Source: Candidatus Stercoripulliclostridium merdigallinarum
GTDB lineage: Bacteria; Bacillota; Clostridia; Christensenellales; DTU072
Direction: 5' to 3'
DNA length: 22,444 nt
NCBI GenBank assembly: GCA_018714575.1
Contig: DVNF01000126.1
Span: 1-22,444 of the forward strand
Shown here: in pieces, positions 6,807-14,666 of the stretch
Layout of the letters: each line of letters opens with the position of its first letter
Numbering within the stretch: the first letter of the stretch is position 1
The notes under the pieces: model-generated
Database searches by the model: none
Told to the model about the DNA's origin: nothing
Seen by the model: the letters and a program-made list of their open reading frames with translations, nothing else
Position numbers and translations under genes: made by a program

Positions 6807-7295
6807 ATGTCGGATCCCCGCGTTTTTATGGCGTTCCCGCCCTTTTATACCGAAACCAGCAGACTGTTGATATTGGGCAGCTTCCCTTCCGTACTCAGCA
6901 GAAAACAAAATTTTTACTACGGAAATCCCCGAAACAGGTTCTGGAACACGCTGGCGTCGCTTGCCGGCGAAGCCGCTCCGCAAAGCGTCCCCGACAAAAA
7001 AGACTTCCTTGCCCGTCACGATATAGCCCTTTGGGACGTCGTAAAGGAATGTAAGATCAAGGGCAGCCTTGACGCCGATATTACCGATTACACCATTCAA
7101 AATATCCCCGAATTGTTGAATAACGCGCCCGATATAGAATTGATCGCCCTGAACGGCGGCACGGCTTTCCGCCTGTTCAAACGCGCTTTTCCGCAATACG
7201 ACAACGTAGTCGCCCTGCCCTCCACCTCCCCTGCCAATACCCGTTTCGACTATGCCGTATGGGAACAAAATATCGGCAGATTTTTGAAGCGTTAA
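6807..7295 (+). CDS. Hypoxanthine-DNA glycosylase (UDG family 6 type)
   Basis: A 162-residue DNA repair enzyme of the uracil-DNA glycosylase superfamily that removes deoxyinosine (hypoxanthine) formed by adenine deamination. The family features are visible: RLLILGSFPSVLSR (19-32) is the first motif; FYYGNPRNRFW (36-46) is the highly typical family 6 segment; LWDVVKECKIKGSLDADI (75-92) follows; ELIALNGGTAFRLFKR is the central strand and helix; and LPSTSPANT (137-145) is the second motif near the C-terminus. The length matches the family, so the gene is intact. The ribosome binding site is modest (AGGA at 6797-6800, 6 nt upstream). The gene sits right behind a terminator, so it needs either its own weak promoter in 6773-6806 or read-through. 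Confidence 0.88.
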   Translation: MSDPRVFMAFPPFYTETSRLLILGSFPSVLSRKQNFYYGNPRNRFWNTLASLAGEAAPQSVPDKKDFLARHDIALWDVVKECKIKGSLDADITDYTIQNIPELLNNAPDIELIALNGGTAFRLFKRAFPQYDNVVALPSTSPANTRFDYAVWEQNIGRFLKR

Positions 7296-7315
7296 CCTTC
7301 TTCTTTCCTTTCTTT

Positions 7316-7348
7316 AAAAAAAAGTCCGTACGCTGAGCATACGGACTT
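7316..7348 (-). terminator. Terminator of the gyrB-gyrA-kinase operon
   Basis: A 9-bp stem, AAGTCCGTA (7322-7330) with TACGGACTT (7340-7348), and a 9-nt loop. On the minus strand it is followed by a T8 run (the A run at 7316-7323). It lies between convergent genes. On the plus strand the hairpin is followed by an A-rich stretch and then T5, so plus-strand termination is less certain. Confidence 0.82.
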
Positions 7349-7396
7349 AAAAAAGTTTTTCGGATTTTCCGAAGCCGTTTTCACGCCCCCTTTTAA

Positions 7397-8251
7397 TTAT
7401 TCGGGTATATAGCCGTACCGAAGTCCTGCCGCTTCCTCGAATTCGGAAACAAGTTCCCCGGTCGTCTGCGCGACGAAATCGACGAAGTTGCCGTCGGGCA
7501 ATTTTTCGCCTTCCGCCCCCAGATAATCTATCGGCAATATCCTGGCGCCGCGTCTTGCCGCCTCCAACAGTTTCCTGTAACCTCCGACGGCATACAGGCT
7601 TTCGCCCTTTTTTACGGCGCTGACCGCGCCCAAGGGATTTTTCAACAGGCACTCCGTAGGATACAGCGACGTCGGCGCCGAATAAAATCCTTGGAATTCG
7701 TGAGTAACGGAATATTTTTCGGAGGCTCCGACAATCAGTTCCAGCTCCTCTTTTACCGTCAACAGCGACGTGTCCAGAATCAGATCGTAGTTTTTATAAT
7801 CGGACATCGAAACGTCGTACAACGCCTTGTAACGCTCGTTTTCCAAACGCCTGCGCTCCATCAGGTTTTTCATGGCTTCTTCCTTGGAAGAATAACGTTC
7901 CTCTTCCGCCACCCTGTGGAAAAAGACTCTGTCGGCGGCGATGTCGGGCGCCACCAACAGATGTACCTTGAAGGCGCCCTTTACGAAATGCCATGCCATT
8001 CTGGAATCGAATACGATGTTCTTGCCGCGCATCTTTTCTGCGTACTCTACCAGGCGCGAATCGATGATCTTGTCGTAATGATGATCCTGCTTGCACCTTT
8101 CGTTCAGTTCCAACGTCGATATTCCCAGCTCCGCAGCGAATTCGCGTTGAATGCGACCCGTGTGAAAGATCTCGAATCCGTATTCCGAATTCAGCCTTTT
8201 ACACAGCTCGCTTTTCCCCGAACCCAACTGCCCGTTGATCGCTATAAACAT
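7397..8251 (-). CDS. Cytidylate-kinase-like P-loop kinase with a ParB-like tail
   Basis: A 284-residue protein. Residues 1-175 form a P-loop kinase of the cytidylate-kinase-like family: Walker A GQLGSGKS (7-14), HTGRIQREFAAELGIS (a CMP-kinase-like segment), FDSRMAWHF (82-90) and an Arg-rich lid, ERRRLENERYKALY. Residues about 187-284 are an extra part not found in simple kinases. Its pattern LYPTECLLKNPLG...LYAVGGYRKLLEAARRGARILPIDYLG resembles the ParB/sulfiredoxin-like fold (Pt..l....G.v..l..G....vgG.rkl.Aa..G...iPv). Its ATG overlaps the gyrA stop by one base (TAATG), so translation should be coupled to gyrA. The substrate may be a nucleotide or something else. The kinase call is good; the C-terminal assignment is tentative. 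Confidence 0.75.
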   Translation of the reverse strand: MFIAINGQLGSGKSELCKRLNSEYGFEIFHTGRIQREFAAELGISTLELNERCKQDHHYDKIIDSRLVEYAEKMRGKNIVFDSRMAWHFVKGAFKVHLLVAPDIAADRVFFHRVAEEERYSSKEEAMKNLMERRRLENERYKALYDVSMSDYKNYDLILDTSLLTVKEELELIVGASEKYSVTHEFQGFYSAPTSLYPTECLLKNPLGAVSAVKKGESLYAVGGYRKLLEAARRGARILPIDYLGAEGEKLPDGNFVDFVAQTTGELVSEFEEAAGLRYGYIPE

Positions 8252-10923
8252 TATTCTTCCCCGTCCAATAAATCTCCGACTACCGAATCGACTTCGGCGA
8301 TTTCCTCGGCGTCCGCAACTTCGTCGGCGGAAGCATCCGTTCCGTCATAGTCCAAGCTTTCCGCGTTTTGGGTGTCCGCAACTACGTTTTCGGTTGCCGA
8401 TAACGCTTTGTCGTCGTTATCCGCCGTTTCCGTTCCGTTACCGGACGGAGTATCCGGATCGATGTCTTCCTGGGGCGCCAGGGCTACCGCGGCGACCTTG
8501 CCGTTGTCCTTTAAGCGCATCAGAATGACTCCCTTTGTCGCCCTGCCGATCTTTGAAATATCCTTTACGGGAGTACGGATCATGACTCCGGTATCGGAAA
8601 TTATTATTATGTCTTCGCTGAGGTCGATAAGTTTCAACGCCGCAAGTCCGCCGGTGACTTCGCTGAACGCGCCGGCTTTGATACCTTTTCCGGCTCTGCC
8701 TTGGACGCGGTATTCGTCCAGGTCGGTGCGCTTTCCGTAACCTTTTTCGGTGACGGTGACGACTTCGGCGTCGGGGTTATGGATGACAGCCATGTCGACG
8801 ATGTATTCCCCGGGATCCAGGTGCATACTCTTTACGCCCATCGAACCCCTGCCCGTCTTTCTGACGTCGCCTTCGTGGAAGCGGATACATTTGCCGGACG
8901 ATCCCGCCATGATGATCTCGTTGTTGCCGTCGGTGATGTCCGCCGTCAGCATCAGGTCGCCTTCGGTCAAAGTTATCGCTATCTTGCCCGTCTTGCGGAT
9001 ACGGCTGAATTCGTTCAGATCGCACTTTTTGATCAAGCCGTATTTCGTAGCCATGACCATGTATCCCGATTCGTAGTTCGTGACAGGCAGATACGCCGTG
9101 ATCTTTTCGCCGTCCTCCAACGGTAACAGGTTGACCAAGGCTCTGCCTTTTGCGGCGCGTTGCGCCTCCGGCACTTCGTAGGCTTTCAGGCAGTACACTT
9201 TGCCGCGATCGGAGAAGAACAACAGGTCGTCGTGAGAGTTGCAAACGAACATTCTGACGACGAAATCTTCGTCCTTCGCCTTATGCGCCGTGACGCCTAC
9301 TCCGCCGCGGTTTTGAGCCTTGTATTCGTTCACGGGGGTGCGTTTGATATAGCCGCCGTATGTCGCCGTGATGACGACGTCTTCTTTCGGAATCAGGTCG
9401 GCGATGTCTATGTCGCCCGCGTCATAGCTTAGCTCGGAACGCCTGGGTTCGTTGTACTTTTCTTTTATCTCCGTCAGCTCTTCCTTTATGATCTGTCTGA
9501 CGCGTTCGGGCTTTGCCAGAATGTCGCGGTATTCGGCTATCTGCGCCTCTAACTGCGCCAATTCTTCCTTCAGCTTTTCGACTTCCAAAGCGTTCAACCT
9601 GCCCAGCTTCATTTCCAATATGGCGATCGCCTGCTTTTCGCTGAGTTCGAACGCCGCCATCAACCTGGGCTTCGATTCAGAATTGTCCTTTGAAGTACGG
9701 ATTATCCTGATGACTTCGTCGATGTTGGCTTGCGCTATCACCAATCCTTTTACCAAATGGTCGCGTTCCAAAGCCTTGTTCAACAGGAACTGCGTACGTC
9801 TGGTGATGACGCTGATCTGGTGGTCTATGTACGCCAACAGTATCTCTTTCAGGTTCATTACGCGCGGCACGCCCTTATCCAACGCAAGGAACGTGATACC
9901 CGTGGAAACTTGCAGGTTGGTCTGCTTGTACAACGTGTTCAATACCACCTGCGGGCTGGCGTCGCGCTTCAATTCAATGACTATACGCATTCCGAAACGG
10001 TCGGATTCTTCGCGTATGTTCGAAATTCCGTCGATCTTTTTGTCTTTTACCTGATCGGCTATGCTCTTTATCAGCACGGCTTTGTTGACCTGATAGGGAA
10101 TTTCCGTGACGACTATGCAGTTTTTGCCGCCGATCTCTTCGATCTCGCAACGGCTGCGAATGACTACGCCGCCGCGACCGGTGCGGTAAGCTTGCTTTGT
10201 CGCCGCCCTGCCCAGGACCAACGCTCCGGTAGGATAATCGGGGGCGGGTATATATTTCATGATCTCGTCGACGTCTATGTCGGGGTTATCCAACACGGCT
10301 ATCGTGCCGTCGATGACCTCGCCCAGGTTGTGCGGCGGTATAGACGTCGCCATACCTACGGCTATACCTTCCGATCCGTTTACCAATATGTTCGGGAAGC
10401 GGCTGGGTAACACAGTCGGCTGCATCAAAGTGTCGTCGAAGTTCGGATAGAAATCCACGGTGTCCTTATCCAAATCCCTCAGCATTTCGCCGGCTATTTT
10501 CGAAAGCCTTGCCTCGGTATACCTCTGCGCCGCGGCGGGGTGTCCGTCCACCGAACCGAAGTTGCCCTGTCCGTCTACCAACGGGCAGCGTATGGAAAAG
10601 TCCTGCGCCAACCTGACCAACGCGTCGTATACCGACAAATCGCCGTGGGGGTGGTATTTACCTAACACTTCACCGACGATCCTGGCGCATTTTTTGTGGG
10701 GGTGGTTATAGGTATTGCCCAGGTCGTTCATCGCAAACAAGATCCTGCGGTGAACGGGTTTCAAACCGTCCCTGACGTCGGGAATGGCGCGCGAAACGTT
10801 GACCGCCATCGCATAGGATATAAAGGATTTCGACATTTCGCCCAACAAAGGCGTATCGATGACCCTGGTCTTTGAAAGAATTTCTTTTATATGGTTTAAA
10901 TCTAGTCTGCCGGATTTGCTCAT
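8251..10923 (-). CDS. gyrA: DNA gyrase subunit A
   Basis: An 890-residue breakage-reunion subunit of type II topoisomerase. Key elements are the winged-helix DNA gate with catalytic Tyr135 (AAAQRYTEARL), the quinolone pocket KYHPHGDLSVYD (89-100), the tower and coiled coil, and a six-bladed C-terminal beta-pinwheel from about 505. Two oddities are directly visible. The residue equivalent to E. coli Ser83 is Leu96 (codon TTG at 10638-10636), followed by Ser97. The GyrA box, usually Q[RK]RGG[RK]G, reads QNRGGVG (537-543). The protein ends in a roughly 75-residue Asp/Glu-rich tail. The start overlaps the gyrB stop (TAATG), so the subunits should be made in balance. The ParC alternative is disfavoured by PLVDGQGNFGSVDG and the gyrB linkage, but the degenerate box leaves some doubt about supercoiling activity. 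Confidence 0.93.
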   Translation of the reverse strand: MSKSGRLDLNHIKEILSKTRVIDTPLLGEMSKSFISYAMAVNVSRAIPDVRDGLKPVHRRILFAMNDLGNTYNHPHKKCARIVGEVLGKYHPHGDLSVYDALVRLAQDFSIRCPLVDGQGNFGSVDGHPAAAQRYTEARLSKIAGEMLRDLDKDTVDFYPNFDDTLMQPTVLPSRFPNILVNGSEGIAVGMATSIPPHNLGEVIDGTIAVLDNPDIDVDEIMKYIPAPDYPTGALVLGRAATKQAYRTGRGGVVIRSRCEIEEIGGKNCIVVTEIPYQVNKAVLIKSIADQVKDKKIDGISNIREESDRFGMRIVIELKRDASPQVVLNTLYKQTNLQVSTGITFLALDKGVPRVMNLKEILLAYIDHQISVITRRTQFLLNKALERDHLVKGLVIAQANIDEVIRIIRTSKDNSESKPRLMAAFELSEKQAIAILEMKLGRLNALEVEKLKEELAQLEAQIAEYRDILAKPERVRQIIKEELTEIKEKYNEPRRSELSYDAGDIDIADLIPKEDVVITATYGGYIKRTPVNEYKAQNRGGVGVTAHKAKDEDFVVRMFVCNSHDDLLFFSDRGKVYCLKAYEVPEAQRAAKGRALVNLLPLEDGEKITAYLPVTNYESGYMVMATKYGLIKKCDLNEFSRIRKTGKIAITLTEGDLMLTADITDGNNEIIMAGSSGKCIRFHEGDVRKTGRGSMGVKSMHLDPGEYIVDMAVIHNPDAEVVTVTEKGYGKRTDLDEYRVQGRAGKGIKAGAFSEVTGGLAALKLIDLSEDIIIISDTGVMIRTPVKDISKIGRATKGVILMRLKDNGKVAAVALAPQEDIDPDTPSGNGTETADNDDKALSATENVVADTQNAESLDYDGTDASADEVADAEEIAEVDSVVGDLLDGEE

Positions 10924-12833
10924 TATACGTCAAGCTCCTTTACCAAATCGGCGTTTTGCTCTATGAACGAGCGTCTGAGTTCGGGGTTTTCGCCCATCAG
11001 GATACTGAAGATCTGATCGGCGGCCTCGGCGTCGTCGACGGTTACTCTAAGTAACGTCCTGGTTTCGGGATTCATGGTGGTTTCGTACAACTGAGTGTTG
11101 CTCATTTCGCCCAAGCCCTTATAACGTTGCAAATCGTACTTAGCGCCGGTATAGGAATCCTGGAATTCCTTCAATTCGACGTCGGAATAATAATAATGTT
11201 CCTCTTTGTTCGGCAAAGTCACCCTGTACAGCGGCGGCAACGCGATATAAACGTGGCCCTCTTCCACCAACGGGCGCATGAACCTGTAAAAGAACGTCAA
11301 CAGCAGTATCCTGATATGGCTGCCGTCAACGTCCGCGTCGGTCATGCAGATGATCCTGTCGTAGCGGCGTTTGGATATATCGAAATCGTCCTTGTATCCG
11401 CAACCGAAAGCCTTTATCATCGATTTGATCTCTTCGTTATCCAACACGCGGTGCAGTCTGGCTTTTTCGACGTTCAGTATCTTACCGCGCAAGGGAAGTA
11501 TCGCCTGGATCTGTCTGTCCCTGCCGTTTATCGCGGTGCCGCCTGCCGAATCGCCCTCGACCAAAAAGATCTCGCAGTTCATGGGATCGGTATCCGAACA
11601 GTCGGCAAGTTTCCCCGGCAAAGAAGTGCCTTCCATGACTCCTTTGCGGAAGGACTCACGAGCCTTTCTGGCAGCCTCACGCGCCCTCTGAGCGGTGATG
11701 GCTTTGGTGATCAGCTCCTTGCCTATCTTCGGATTTTCCTCCAAATATTCGCCCAATTTCGTCTGCAGAACTTTGCTGACTATGCCGCGCATGTCGGCGT
11801 TGCCCAGCTTGGTCTTGGTCTGTCCTTCGAATTGCGGTTCGGGCAATTTTACGCTGAGTACCGCGGTCAAGCCTTCGCGCACGTCGTCGCCGGACAGCTT
11901 TTCGTTTTCCTTTAACGTCTTGGAGGATTGACCGTAGTCGTTCAATACCTTTGTCAGCGCGGCTTTGAAACCTTCCAGGTGCATACCGCCTTCCTCGGTG
12001 TTGATGTTGTTGGCGTAAGTATATATCTTTTCGTCATATCCGGTGTTGTATTGCATGGCGATTTCGACTATGTTGTCGCCCACCGTTTCGTCGATATACA
12101 GCGTTTCGGGGAATATGACGTCTTTGCCGATATTCATCTGATCGACAAAGTGCCTGATGCCGCCTTCGTAGCAGAACAACTCGCTGCGCTGTTGCCCCTC
12201 GCGTTCGTCCGTCAAAGTTATCTTCAATCCCTTGTTCAGATACGCCAGCTCCCTTAGGCGCTGTTTCATCATATCGTATTGGAAGATTATCGAATCGAAT
12301 ATCTCGTCGTCCGGGAAGAAGGTTACTTCGGTGCCCGTTTCGTCGGTTTCGCCCACTACCTGCAAGTCGCGTTGCGGTATGCCGCGGTTGAATACCTGCT
12401 TATAGATCTTTCCGTTCTGAAACACTCGTACTTCCAACCACTCCGACAGCGCGTTTACGCAGGATACGCCTACGCCGTGCAAGCCGCCTGAAATTTTGTA
12501 ACCGCCCGAGCCGAACTTGCCTCCGGCATGCAGCTTTGTCAAAACTACCTCTACCGCCGATTTGCCCTCTTTCGGAATTATGCCCGTAGGAATACCTCTG
12601 CCGTTGTCCCTGACTCGGCAGGCGCCGTCCGGTAAAATCGTCACTTCGATATGAGTGCAGTAACCCGCCAAAGCTTCGTCGATCGAGTTATCCACGACTT
12701 CGGTGATCAGGTGATGCAACCCTTTGACGTCGGTAGTGCCGATATACATTCCGGGGCGCTTTCTGACAGGTTCCAAACCTTCCAGCACCTGTATGTCGCC
12801 GGCATCGTAACCGTGATTTAATTTTTCGGTCAT
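10923..12833 (-). CDS. gyrB: DNA gyrase subunit B
   Basis: A 636-residue ATPase subunit of gyrase, full length for the short gram-positive type. The GHKL ATPase domain shows EVVDNSIDEALAGY (45-58), VRDNGRGIP (74-82) and the lid GGLHGVGVSCVNALS (116-130). The transducer follows. The TOPRIM domain has EGDSAGG (426-432), LPLRGKILNVEKAR, and the metal-binding DADVDGSHIR (499-508). The C-terminus has QRYKGLGEMSNTQLYETTM. The segment after EGDSAGG reads TAINGRDRQIQ rather than the usual SAKQGRDR. AAGGAG at 12845-12840 lies 6 nt before the ATG. A plausible promoter is at 12905-12934 and the leader contains a purine/pyrimidine alternating tract. The gene heads the gyrB-gyrA-kinase operon. Confidence 0.97.
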   Translation of the reverse strand: MTEKLNHGYDAGDIQVLEGLEPVRKRPGMYIGTTDVKGLHHLITEVVDNSIDEALAGYCTHIEVTILPDGACRVRDNGRGIPTGIIPKEGKSAVEVVLTKLHAGGKFGSGGYKISGGLHGVGVSCVNALSEWLEVRVFQNGKIYKQVFNRGIPQRDLQVVGETDETGTEVTFFPDDEIFDSIIFQYDMMKQRLRELAYLNKGLKITLTDEREGQQRSELFCYEGGIRHFVDQMNIGKDVIFPETLYIDETVGDNIVEIAMQYNTGYDEKIYTYANNINTEEGGMHLEGFKAALTKVLNDYGQSSKTLKENEKLSGDDVREGLTAVLSVKLPEPQFEGQTKTKLGNADMRGIVSKVLQTKLGEYLEENPKIGKELITKAITAQRAREAARKARESFRKGVMEGTSLPGKLADCSDTDPMNCEIFLVEGDSAGGTAINGRDRQIQAILPLRGKILNVEKARLHRVLDNEEIKSMIKAFGCGYKDDFDISKRRYDRIICMTDADVDGSHIRILLLTFFYRFMRPLVEEGHVYIALPPLYRVTLPNKEEHYYYSDVELKEFQDSYTGAKYDLQRYKGLGEMSNTQLYETTMNPETRTLLRVTVDDAEAADQIFSILMGENPELRRSFIEQNADLVKELDV

Positions 12834-12867
12834 ATCGTTCTCCTTTTATGTATTTGCTGTATCAATT

Positions 12868-12891
12868 TATACGCGCGTATATGCGCGCGCG
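12868..12891. repeat. Alternating purine/pyrimidine tract with a 14-bp palindrome (possible Z-DNA)
   Basis: Bases 12869-12891 alternate strictly between purine and pyrimidine, mostly CG and CA/TA steps. The stretch includes the 14-bp palindrome TATACGCGCGTATA at 12868-12881. It is flanked by TA-rich runs (12899-12928). The tract lies in the gyrB leader, just downstream of the presumed start of transcription. Such sequence is prone to Z-DNA formation under negative supercoiling. Confidence 0.7.
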
Positions 12892-12904
12892 AATAGCTAT
12901 ATAT

Positions 12905-12934
12905 ATAATAACATATATATGATATATAAAGCAA
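12905..12934 (-). promoter_or_regulatory. Candidate gyrB promoter, TTGCTT-18-TATTAT
   Basis: On the minus strand, TTGCTT (12934-12929) and TATTAT (12910-12905) are separated by 18 bp. Transcription would start near 12897, giving a leader of about 64 nt. The surrounding AT-rich dinucleotide runs offer alternative -10 boxes, so the exact choice is uncertain. Confidence 0.5.
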
Positions 12935-13074
12935 GTGCGGATCGCGATTTTTTGCCGCTCCGCCCTATTTCCCACCGTAAAAAGATATATTTATCGGATG
13001 TTCTGCGGTTTTTCCTTGAAAATCCATTAAAAATATTTTTATTTTTACGATATTACGCTTTAACCGCGAAGGTA

Positions 13075-13103
13075 TTTACTTTTTCGCGTTTTTGGGATAT
13101 AAT
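13075..13103 (+). promoter_or_regulatory. Promoter of lgt placed for a leaderless mRNA
   Basis: TTTACT (13075-13080) and a perfect TATAAT (13098-13103) have a 17-bp spacer. The ATG of lgt is at 13110, 7 nt after the -10 box, exactly where transcription would be expected to begin. No Shine-Dalgarno sequence precedes the ATG. Confidence 0.7.
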
Positions 13104-13109
13104 CTAGGC

Positions 13110-13919
13110 ATGTATCCTTATGAAATCGGCGGAGTAATAACTTTATACGGAATTTTGGTGGCGTTGGGCGTTCTGGCTTGCTTTGTCGTATTTTGGCTGC
13201 TTGCCAAACACGACAAAGTCGACAAGCGTTACGTAGATTTCATCACCATAATCGGCGTGGTCGCCGCCGCAGGCGGCTTCGGCTTTGCCGCGCTGTTCCA
13301 ATCGCTTTACGATTATATCGAGGACCCCTCCGTAGGCTTTCGATATAACGGGCTGACCTTCCAGGGCGGATTGATCGGCGGCGCCGCAATCTTTTTGATC
13401 CTGGCTTTCGCGTTCAGAAACAAGTACAAAGGCAAACTCACCGATGTCCTGTCTTCGGTTCCCTTAGGCATACTTTTGGGACACTCTATCGGCAGAGTCG
13501 GGTGCTTTATGGCAGGTTGTTGCTACGGTCTGCCCACCGATTCGTGGATCGGCGTCGCTTTTATCGATCCGGCTACAGGACTGCCGATGGAACAAAAAGT
13601 CATCCCCACGAATTTGATCGAAGCCGTATTCTTGTTCGTGGCTTTTATCGTGCTGTTGATAATCTATCTGAAAAAACCGCATCCGTACAACCTTGCGCTG
13701 TATATGATCCTGTACGGCATTTTCCGCTTTGTCATAGAATTCTGGCGCGGCGACGATCGCGGATCGCTGATCCCCGGACTCAGCCCCTCGCAGTTTTGGT
13801 CGCTGTTGATGGCAATAGCCGGTATCCCCATGCTGTTCGTTTCCCGCTACGCATGGAAAAAGCGCCGCGCCGAACTTGCCGCGCAAGCGATAAGCGGCGA
13901 TCCGTCGCAAAACGATTAA
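13110..13919 (+). CDS. lgt: Prolipoprotein diacylglyceryl transferase
   Basis: A 269-residue polytopic membrane enzyme that transfers diacylglycerol from phosphatidylglycerol to the lipobox cysteine of prolipoproteins, the first step of lipoprotein maturation. The Lgt signature HSIGRVGCFMAGCCYG (125-140) is the gram-positive variant. The later conserved stretch FRFVIEFWRGDDRG (205-218) and SPSQFWSL (226-233) are present, with seven or so hydrophobic segments. An in-frame TTG at 13092 would add six residues, but it has no ribosome binding site and its codons run through the -10 box. MYPYEIGGVITLYG matches a usual Lgt N-terminus, so the ATG is chosen. The gene is divergent from gyrB and ends at a bidirectional terminator. 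The lipoprotein at 4479 would be one of its substrates. Confidence 0.95.
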   Translation: MYPYEIGGVITLYGILVALGVLACFVVFWLLAKHDKVDKRYVDFITIIGVVAAAGGFGFAALFQSLYDYIEDPSVGFRYNGLTFQGGLIGGAAIFLILAFAFRNKYKGKLTDVLSSVPLGILLGHSIGRVGCFMAGCCYGLPTDSWIGVAFIDPATGLPMEQKVIPTNLIEAVFLFVAFIVLLIIYLKKPHPYNLALYMILYGIFRFVIEFWRGDDRGSLIPGLSPSQFWSLLMAIAGIPMLFVSRYAWKKRRAELAAQAISGDPSQND

Positions 13920-13976
13920 AGGCTATAGCTTTTTTTTCAGCCTTTATTTTCAGCCTATATCGATTAATTTTAAAAT

Positions 13977-14003
13977 AAAAAAACGCCTTTAGGCGTTTTT
14001 TTT
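13977..14003. terminator. Bidirectional terminator between lgt and peptidase E
   Basis: An 11-bp inverted repeat, AAAAAAACGCC (13977-13987) with GGCGTTTTTTT (13992-14002), and a 4-nt loop TTTA. The T8 run (13996-14003) serves the plus strand and the A run the minus strand. It lies 58 nt after lgt and 35 nt beyond the peptidase E stop. Confidence 0.9.
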
Positions 14004-14038
14004 GCCTTTCATTTTTCCGTTCCGCCGTATCCGTCCCG

Positions 14039-14659
14039 TCAGCTCAGTTTGCCGACGAATTTTTCGTCCTCGAACAGCAACGCTTCGTTGTCCTTGGCCG
14101 CGTATTTTATCGGGTAGTCACGGGCTATTTCGTCGAATTCGGGGCGCAAATTGTAATGCGGAGTCATGATGCCGGGGATCCAGCCCAAACCGTCCTCTAT
14201 CCCGTAGCCGCCGTCCTCGCGCTTTGCCGAATCGGTATACATCTTTTCAAACCAGCATATCGCCCCTGCCGACAACCCGGCAACGGGCACTCCGTTACGG
14301 TAAGCTTCCAGGATCAGCTTATCGAAACCGGTTTTTCGCCATACGTCCAACATATACAGCGTGTCGCCGCCGCCTACGTAGATCAGGTCCGTTTTTTTCA
14401 ACTTTTCGGCGTTATGTTCTATCGGAACGTCCTTTTTCGTCAACAGCGCGACCTCGGCTTTGATGTCGAACACCGAAGTGTATATCTTTCTGAACGAATT
14501 GAAATACGGCAGAGAATCGTGGCTTGCCGTACCGATAAAAAGCGCGGTGCCCCTGTTCGGAGCCGCGCGCTTTTTGACCAAATCGGCTATATATTCGTCT
14601 ATTTTCAGCGTCGTCTTTGTTTTCAATTCGCCGCCGCCTATGGCTATCAACGTGCGCAT
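14039..14659 (-). CDS. Peptidase E-like S51 family dipeptidase
   Basis: A 206-residue protein of the S51 family, cytoplasmic serine peptidases that cleave N-terminal Asp dipeptides (PepE) or related peptides. The fold is class I glutamine-amidotransferase-like. RTLIAIGGGEL starts the first strand, TDLIYVGGGDTLYML (90-104) is the conserved glycine turn, and VAGLSAGAICWF (126-137) carries nucleophile Ser130 in the GxSAGA motif. PHYNLRPEFDEIA holds a conserved His, a candidate for the catalytic pair. The length is close to the family norm. No Shine-Dalgarno is visible; the ATG lies 7 nt after the aminotransferase stop, so translation probably depends on the upstream gene. The gene is last in a galE-aminotransferase-peptidase series and ends at a terminator. 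Confidence 0.87.
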   Translation of the reverse strand: MRTLIAIGGGELKTKTTLKIDEYIADLVKKRAAPNRGTALFIGTASHDSLPYFNSFRKIYTSVFDIKAEVALLTKKDVPIEHNAEKLKKTDLIYVGGGDTLYMLDVWRKTGFDKLILEAYRNGVPVAGLSAGAICWFEKMYTDSAKREDGGYGIEDGLGWIPGIMTPHYNLRPEFDEIARDYPIKYAAKDNEALLFEDEKFVGKLS

Positions 14660-14666
14660 GTACGGA

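Noticed and set aside
9730..10410. Plus-strand frames of up to about 226 residues inside gyrA and gyrB
   Set aside because: Mirror frames of highly conserved gyrase genes, common with this codon bias; no RBS or domain.
12899..12930. TA-rich dinucleotide run as a replication origin element
   Set aside because: AT-rich and next to gyrB, but no DnaA-box cluster and no dnaA, dnaN or recF nearby; a promoter region explains it.
13092..13109. TTG start giving lgt six more residues
   Set aside because: The codons run through the -10 promoter box and there is no RBS; the ATG at 13110 gives the usual Lgt N-terminus.
13930..13960. Direct repeat TTTTCAGCC(T) after lgt
   Set aside because: Short, AT-rich and without structure; probably chance beside the real terminator at 13977-14003.
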